From Denitromonas halophila (GTDB lineage: Bacteria; Pseudomonadota; Gammaproteobacteria; Burkholderiales; Rhodocyclaceae): a DNA stretch of 64,000 nucleotides. Numbering within the stretch: the first letter of the stretch is position 1; every line of letters starts with the position of its first letter. Below, in pieces: positions 59,272-64,000 of this stretch. Made by a program: the position numbers and the translations under genes. The stretch lies in contig NZ_VMNK01000011.1 of NCBI RefSeq assembly GCF_007625155.1, positions 62,001 to 126,000 of the forward strand, written 5' to 3'. The notes beneath the pieces are model-generated. The model saw only the letters and a program-made list of their open reading frames with translations, ran no database searches and was not told the origin of the DNA.

Positions 59272-59720
59272 GTCGGATCGTGGTGCTCGCCGCCGGTAAC
59301 GATGCCCGCGGTGATGACGGCATCGGGCCGTCTCTGGCGGCGCGCCTGAGCGCGCTCGAACTCCCCGGTGTGACGGTGATTGATGCCTTTCAGTTTCAGG
59401 TTGAAAACGCGTTGGATCTGGATGGCGCCGACGCTGTGCTGTTCATCGACGCACACCTCAGTCAGATCGAAGATGTGATGCTCGCACCCGTTGCGCCCGC
59501 GGCGGCGGTGGCGGTGCAGTCACATGCCTTGTCGCCGGCCGAAGTGCTGCGCGTGCGCGAGCAGATTGGCGCGGCGCTGCCGCCAAGCTGGCTGCTGAGT
59601 GTGCGGGGAGAGGACTTCAGCCTGGGCGCTGCGCTCAGTGCGGCAGGGGCGCAACGGCTTGAGGTAGCGTGGCGTGCTCTGCGCGGCTGGCTGGCCGAGC
59701 GGCTTGGTGGCGTGAATTAG
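59268..59720 (+). CDS. hoxW: Hydrogenase maturation protease HoxW
   Basis: A 150-residue endopeptidase of the HyaD/HycI/HoxW family that trims the HoxH C-terminus after nickel insertion. The family opening VVLAAGNDARGDDGIGP carries the first metal-contacting Asp, followed by DAFQFQVENALDL and FIDAHLS, with a later His in VQSHALSP. GTG start at 59268 overlaps the hoxH stop (GTGA). Placement directly after the large subunit supports specific pairing. Confidence 0.9.
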   Translation: MSRIVVLAAGNDARGDDGIGPSLAARLSALELPGVTVIDAFQFQVENALDLDGADAVLFIDAHLSQIEDVMLAPVAPAAAVAVQSHALSPAEVLRVREQIGAALPPSWLLSVRGEDFSLGAALSAAGAQRLEVAWRALRGWLAERLGGVN

Positions 59721-59741
59721 TGGCGTGAATTAGTGCCGTGA
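59707..59741 (+). repeat. Tandem 13-bp repeat spanning two convergent stop codons
   Basis: GTGGCGTGAATTA occurs at 59707-59719 and again at 59720-59732, with a partial third copy (GTGCCGTGAA) to 59741. The first copy supplies most of the hoxW stop (TAG 59718-59720). The second contains the minus-strand stop of the HDOD gene (TAA 59732-59730). Confidence 0.85.
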
Positions 59742-60578
59742 AAAGAACAGTGCGGTGACCGCGGCGAGATTGAGCTCGGCCTCTTCGCGGATTTCGCCCA
59801 TCAGGTTGGGCGCCAGGTCGAGGTGGGTCCAGATGGCGGAGTCGACGCGGGTGGCGGCGTCTTCGCTCGACAATCCGCGCCGGTCGGCGTCGGCGACGCG
59901 GTTGGCCAGCGACAGAATGGCGGCTTCAAAATTGTGGGCGCCTGCGGTACAGGGCGTGTGCTGACCGCCCACCGCCGAGGCAAAGCCCAGCGGCAGTTGC
60001 CAGCTGTCGAGCAGCGCGCAGCCGACTTCGGCGTAATCGGCACCGATCAGGCGGCGTTCGATGGTGTGCAGCGGCTGCTCGGTGGCATCGGCCTCGTTTT
60101 GCGCGCGTTCGGCCAGCTCCGGTACGGTGAGATACATCACCAGATGACCCATGTCGGCCAGCAGGCCGATGACGAACATGCGCTCGGCGTCAAGCAGCGA
60201 GCAGTGGCGGCCAATCACCCGCGCCGCCAGACCACGCAAAACACTGAGCCGCCAGAACAGCCGCATGTTCATGCGTTCGGCGTGGACGCCGTCGAAGGCT
60301 TCGCTGACCGCTGTGGCGAGCACCAGATCATGGACCTGTTGCATGCCGAGTAACTGGACGGCGCGCATGACGCTGTCGATCTGACCCGAAAAGCCGTACA
60401 GCGAACTGTTGACGACTTGCAGGATGCGCCCGGTGATCACCCCGTCGTGAGTGACCAGACGCGCGACCTCGTTGAGCGAGCCCTCGGGCGATTCGAGTTC
60501 GGCGCGAATACGGTGATAGACCGCCGGCAAACTCTTGAGGCGATCCACCGAAGCGACGATTTCCAGGGCACTGTGCAT
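59730..60578 (-). CDS. HDOD-domain signalling protein
   Basis: A 282-residue protein made of one HDOD domain (about residues 10-210). LKSLPAVYHRIRAELESPEGSLNEVARLVTHDGVITGRILQVVNSSLYG is the usual opening, and FVIGLLADMGHLVMY replaces the catalytic HD with a degenerate form. HDOD proteins act in bacterial signalling, often with c-di-GMP or chemotaxis systems, without known catalysis. Convergent with hoxW, with stops about 10 bp apart. It stands alone and its partner is not evident. Confidence 0.88.
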   Translation of the reverse strand: MHSALEIVASVDRLKSLPAVYHRIRAELESPEGSLNEVARLVTHDGVITGRILQVVNSSLYGFSGQIDSVMRAVQLLGMQQVHDLVLATAVSEAFDGVHAERMNMRLFWRLSVLRGLAARVIGRHCSLLDAERMFVIGLLADMGHLVMYLTVPELAERAQNEADATEQPLHTIERRLIGADYAEVGCALLDSWQLPLGFASAVGGQHTPCTAGAHNFEAAILSLANRVADADRRGLSSEDAATRVDSAIWTHLDLAPNLMGEIREEAELNLAAVTALFFSRH

Positions 60579-60634
60579 GAGGCGTCTTGTGAGGCAGGTC
60601 TTGCCTATTCTATCGGTTCGCGGCGAGGCGATCT

Positions 60635-61555
60635 TTAGGCGTCACCGCGCTTTCGCTTGAAAACAATGGGCTCGGTGCGTGGCACCTCAGGCTGAAGCGT
60701 GGCATGTTCGATCCCGAATTGCGAGGCCAAGGCGGTTTGCAGGCGGGGCAGGACGGCAGGCCAGTCGGTGAGCGAGGTGATCACCACATGCGCTGAAAGC
60801 GCGACCCGGCCGGCGCCCAGGCTCCAGATATGCAGGTCATGCACCGACACAATGCCATCGACCGCCGCCATGCTTCGCCCCACCTCGGGCAGCGAGAGCG
60901 ACTCGGGCACGCCTTCGAGCAGGGTGGTGAACACCTGTCGCAGCAGGCTCAGCGTGGAGGCGAGGATCAGCCCGCAGATCAGCACCGACAGGAGCGGATC
61001 GATCGGCATCCAGCCGGTGAATTGAATGATGAGGCCGGCGGCCAGTGCGGCGACCGAGCCGAGCAGGTCGCCCATCACATGCAAAAGCGCCGCACGGGTG
61101 TTCAGGTCGTTACCGCCGCGGCTGAGCAGCCAGGCCGCGGCGATGTTGATGATCAGGCCGATCAGTGCGACAACGGTGACGGTGCCGCCGGCCACCGTTT
61201 GCGGGGTCAGCAGGCGCTCTACCGCATGCCAGACGATGGCCGCCACGACGGCAATCATCAGCAGGCCATTGATCAGCGCCGCCAGCGCTTCCATGCGCCC
61301 CAGGCCGTAGCTCAGGCGCTGGCTGGGCGGGCGTTGTGCCAGACGTGCGGCGACGGCCGCCAGGCCCAACGCGAAGCTGTCGGTCAGCATGTGGCCGGCG
61401 TCGCCCAGCAGCGCGAGTGAGCTCGCCCACCAGCCGGCAAGTGCTTCGACAAACGAGAAGCCGAGCGTCAGCCCGAGCGCGAGCAGCAGGGCCGCGCTGC
61501 TGGCGGCCTGGCCGTGATGGTGCCCGTGAGTGTGGCCGTGGCCGTGATCGTGCAT
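60635..61555 (-). CDS. Cation diffusion facilitator, Zn/Co-type (CzcD/ZitB-like)
   Basis: A 306-residue inner-membrane metal/proton antiporter with six helices. A His-rich N-terminus (HDHGHGHTHGHHHG) precedes helix 1. The paired metal sites HxxxD are visible in GDAGHMLTD near residues 51-59 and HVMGD near 158-162. A cytoplasmic C-terminal domain (SVHDLHIWSLGAGRVALSAHV) follows. His in both sites points to Zn2+/Co2+ efflux. It is monocistronic. Confidence 0.9.
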   Translation of the reverse strand: MHDHGHGHTHGHHHGQAASSAALLLALGLTLGFSFVEALAGWWASSLALLGDAGHMLTDSFALGLAAVAARLAQRPPSQRLSYGLGRMEALAALINGLLMIAVVAAIVWHAVERLLTPQTVAGGTVTVVALIGLIINIAAAWLLSRGGNDLNTRAALLHVMGDLLGSVAALAAGLIIQFTGWMPIDPLLSVLICGLILASTLSLLRQVFTTLLEGVPESLSLPEVGRSMAAVDGIVSVHDLHIWSLGAGRVALSAHVVITSLTDWPAVLPRLQTALASQFGIEHATLQPEVPRTEPIVFKRKRGDA

Positions 61556-61654
61556 GGTCGGAGGCGATTGGCCGAAAAAGGCGCGTGTGTGTTGGATCGA
61601 TGGATTGTCGGGGATTCGCCCGCTGTCGACAAGCCGACGCGGCGACGGTAAGGA

Positions 61655-63253
61655 TTACGTGTCGCCGCGGGAGAGCGGAATGATCTCGACGCCCGAGAGC
61701 TTTTCAAGCGGCACACCGGTTTTGAGGGTGAGTTGCTGACCGTGTTGCTGAAGGGTGATGCGGGTGCCCGGCGGGACTTCTCCGATCGGCGCCAGCAGCC
61801 CCGGTCGGGCGCCCAGGGACGGCATTTTGGGCAGCAGGAGCACCGGCACATGCGGGCGCAGCTGGAGCCCGCTGGCGGGCAGGATGACATGCGTGGAGAT
61901 GCTGGAAGCGGAGAGGATTTCGAGCCCGATGTCGAATTCGTTTTCCTTGCGGCTGACCATGCGGCGGGTAACGCCGATCAGCACCGACGCGCGTTCATGG
62001 GGGCGTAGCGCAATGATTTCGCCGACCTGCACGTATTGCGCCTGGCCGCGCAGATAGCGCAAGCCGAAGCCGCCGGGGCTCTCGTCGAGAATGCCCCATT
62101 CGCTGGTTCGGTCTGCCAGATTGGCGAGCGCGCCGGAAAGCTGCGGCTCACCGCTACGGCGGTGCAGTGCCGTGCCGGCGACGAAGGGGCGAATGGCGGC
62201 AAAGCCGGCGACCAGATCCGCCCGTGGCAGAAATCGGGTTCGACCATGGCTGCGCGAGCGCGGGTTGGCCCAGTGGTCGTGCAGCGTTTCGAGCATGGCC
62301 ACATAGCGCTGCTGACGCGCTGCGATTGGCAGGCCGAGTCGCGCGGGCACGACGCCCAGGCGCAGGCCGTCGATCTGGCCTTGCAGTTTGGCGAGCATTT
62401 CACGGCAGTCGAGCAGGCATTGGGTGCGCTGCAGCGGCGCCCGGTAGCGGGTCAAGGCGATCGGTGGATGGGTGCCGTCGGTGAGCACATACAGCCCTTG
62501 CGCCTGCGCCTGCAGCGCTTCGGCGTCGTCGCCGGCGAGCATGAAACGCGTATGGCGCACATGGCGCTGCAAGTAGAAGCGCACACGGTCGAGATCGCCC
62601 AGCGCGATGGCGGTCGGATCGGCCGCCGACAGCAGGATCGCTTGAGCGTAGTGATCGGCAGTGGACAGCGCGAGGCCACCGGTGTTGGGGCGTTCATTGG
62701 CGAAGCCGTGCTGTAGGGCGAGCTTGTGGAAGGCGTACAGGTGCCGCCAACTTGAGGAGTTACCGATGGCGTAGGCGCGGTGCGTGAGCGAGAGCCGGTG
62801 CGCGGCCAGCAGTGTGCCGCGCTCGATGGCGATGCGCAGTGGCCGGGTGACGGTAAATCGAATCCAGCGCCTGGATAGCTGTTCCGCGAGATCGAGATAC
62901 GCCTGTGCCAGCAGCTTGAGGACGCCCAGCGTAGCGATGAGCGGGTTGTGGATGCGCCGCGACAGGGGCAGCGACGCCATGTTCAGCTGCGCTTCGATTT
63001 CACTGCTCAGGCGCAAGGCGGCGTCGTCGACCAGTTCAAGCATCTTGAGCCGGACGCGGACCTTGGTGTCGGCGTCGAGCAGGGCCTTGAGCCGCGTGCC
63101 GAGCATGCGCGCGCGTGTCAGGGGCAGGCGCGGCGGCAACTGACCGATCCAGTGCTCAAGCTCGGCCAGCGGGTCGGCATGGGCCGGCCCGCCATTGCGT
63201 GGCGGGGTCATCCACACACGGCCGTTCCATCGCAGGAAAGGGGGTATTTGCAT
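61655..63253 (-). CDS. Large protein with a PilZ-like segment, function unknown
   Basis: A 532-residue soluble protein I do not place in a named family. The first two thirds are helical and Arg/Leu-rich. Near residues 380-400 the stretch WGILDESPGGFGLRY resembles the D-x-S-x-x-G core of PilZ c-di-GMP receptors, followed by beta-strand-like sequence (VQVGEIIALRPHE, SVLIGVTRRM) as in a PilZ barrel. The upstream RxxxR is not clearly seen. No signal peptide or membrane helix. ATG at 63253 has no strong ribosome site. Link to c-di-GMP is an inference. Confidence 0.6.
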   Translation of the reverse strand: MQIPPFLRWNGRVWMTPPRNGGPAHADPLAELEHWIGQLPPRLPLTRARMLGTRLKALLDADTKVRVRLKMLELVDDAALRLSSEIEAQLNMASLPLSRRIHNPLIATLGVLKLLAQAYLDLAEQLSRRWIRFTVTRPLRIAIERGTLLAAHRLSLTHRAYAIGNSSSWRHLYAFHKLALQHGFANERPNTGGLALSTADHYAQAILLSAADPTAIALGDLDRVRFYLQRHVRHTRFMLAGDDAEALQAQAQGLYVLTDGTHPPIALTRYRAPLQRTQCLLDCREMLAKLQGQIDGLRLGVVPARLGLPIAARQQRYVAMLETLHDHWANPRSRSHGRTRFLPRADLVAGFAAIRPFVAGTALHRRSGEPQLSGALANLADRTSEWGILDESPGGFGLRYLRGQAQYVQVGEIIALRPHERASVLIGVTRRMVSRKENEFDIGLEILSASSISTHVILPASGLQLRPHVPVLLLPKMPSLGARPGLLAPIGEVPPGTRITLQQHGQQLTLKTGVPLEKLSGVEIIPLSRGDT

Positions 63254-63342
63254 CAGAAGGGCGTCAGCGGCAAGCTGGGCGGGTAGGGTATCTTGATTTC
63301 GATGAGCCGTGATTCTGTCATGGCCGCTGTGGGAAAAACGTG

Positions 63343-64000
63343 ATGCGCGTCATTAGTTGGAACATCCAGTGGGGGCGGGGCGCTGATGGGGTGGTGAATC
63401 TGTCACGAATCATCGACATAATCGGTGCGCTTGGCCCGGCCGACGTCATTTGTTTGCAGGAGGTCGCGACAGGCTTCGATGGCTTGCCTGGCGGCACGGG
63501 AGAGGACGGGCTGTCGGTTTTGTCGACTGCGTTTGACGAGTACGTCGCCATTCATGGACCGGCAGTCGATATGCCACGGGGCGATGGGCGGCGCCGCACG
63601 TTTGGCAATCTGTTGCTGTCTCGCTTGCCGGTGGCGGCGGTGTATCGTCATCTGCTCCCGTCTCCACCCGAGCGCGGTGTGATGAGTATGTCGCGTGGCT
63701 GTATCGAAGCGGTGGTGATGAGCGCTCAGGGTGTGCCTGTCCGGGTGTTGACCACGCACCTTGAGTACTACGCCCCGGGCCAGCGTCTGGCGCAGGCGCG
63801 GTGGTTGCACGCGCGTCAGGCGGTGGTCGCAAGGCTTGCCGGTTTTCCGCCACTCGAACGTGAAAAGGCCGGGCCTTTTGCGCGCCCCGAGATGCCGGTG
63901 GCGGCGGTGTTGTGTGGGGATTTCAATTGTGAGCCAGATACACTCGACTGGCAGGCGATTGTCGATGTGCGCGATAGCGAATCACCTTGGTGCGACGCGT
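63343..64000 (+). CDS. Endonuclease/exonuclease/phosphatase-fold protein, 3' end beyond window
   Basis: The ATG at 63343 opens a frame of 219 residues to the window end. It begins MRVISWNIQWGRG and contains ICLQEV (metal-binding Glu), GNLLLSRLPV, TTHLEYYAPGQRLAQA (catalytic His) and CGDFNCEPDT (Asp/Asn), the ordered motifs of the DNase I/exonuclease III/sphingomyelinase superfamily. The substrate class cannot be decided. The C-terminal SDH motif lies outside the window. A GTG one codon upstream is an alternative start. Confidence 0.85.
   Translation, partial: MRVISWNIQWGRGADGVVNLSRIIDIIGALGPADVICLQEVATGFDGLPGGTGEDGLSVLSTAFDEYVAIHGPAVDMPRGDGRRRTFGNLLLSRLPVAAVYRHLLPSPPERGVMSMSRGCIEAVVMSAQGVPVRVLTTHLEYYAPGQRLAQARWLHARQAVVARLAGFPPLEREKAGPFARPEMPVAAVLCGDFNCEPDTLDWQAIVDVRDSESPWCDA

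Overview
The window is GC-rich DNA from what is most likely a betaproteobacterium of the Rhodocyclales (Azoarcus/Thauera/Zoogloea-like). This rests on the gene order tpiA-secG-tRNA-Leu(GAG)-nuoA..N-Nudix hydrolase, the block mobB-moeA-moaD-moaE-phasin-clpB, and folP-glmM-tpiA. No rRNA, CRISPR array, transposase, integrase or phage structural gene was seen. The taxonomic call is an inference from synteny and protein style, not from a database search.

Layout. 1-3.6 kb: the start of an unidentified gene leaving the window on the minus strand, then an AMP-forming acyl-CoA ligase, a 41-residue one-helix membrane protein and an NCS2/SLC23-like permease, closed by a strong terminator. 3.7-6.1 kb: molybdenum cofactor genes mobB, moeA, moaD, moaE. 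6.2-9.7 kb: a PHB-granule phasin (minus) and the heat-shock disaggregase clpB behind a near-perfect sigma-32 promoter. 9.7-15 kb: a large periplasmic-sensor GGDEF-EAL protein with a C-terminal zinc-binding (CZB) domain, an orphan adenine DNA methyltransferase and a cold-shock protein, all minus. 15.2-19.6 kb: housekeeping genes for a ribosome-assembly GTPase, folP, glmM, tpiA and secG. 19.6-34.5 kb: tRNA-Leu(GAG) and the complete 14-gene NADH:quinone oxidoreductase operon nuoA-N, ending at a strong terminator. 34.5-38.5 kb: a Nudix hydrolase, REP-like palindromes, an SUMF1-fold lipoprotein, and a divergent EamA exporter/LysR regulator pair.

38.6-48.3 kb: an accessory island holding a type I restriction-modification operon of unusual composition: small HTH protein, HsdM, an AlbA_2/Schlafen-type ATPase, HsdS, an FRG-domain protein, HsdR. 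Most genes overlap by 4 bp and are probably translationally coupled. A 13-bp direct repeat lies just outside each end, and the two specificity segments of HsdS look AT-richer than their surroundings. This is the most distinctive system in the window. 48.4-51.3 kb: class II (B12) ribonucleotide reductase nrdJ on the minus strand, whose putative promoter is overlaid by a perfect 14-bp palindrome.

51.7-59.7 kb: an HD-GYP c-di-GMP phosphodiesterase overlapping a PAS-PAS histidine kinase, followed by hoxF-U-Y-H-W, which encodes an NAD+-reducing [NiFe] hydrogenase and its maturation protease. HoxF/HoxU/HoxY/HoxH are paralogous to NuoE+F/NuoG/NuoB/NuoD of the operon 20 kb upstream, so the window holds two NAD-linked electron-entry machines. 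59.7-64 kb: an HDOD signalling protein, a cation diffusion facilitator with a His-rich N-terminus, a large protein with a PilZ-like patch, and the 5' part of an endonuclease/exonuclease/phosphatase-fold gene that runs off the end.
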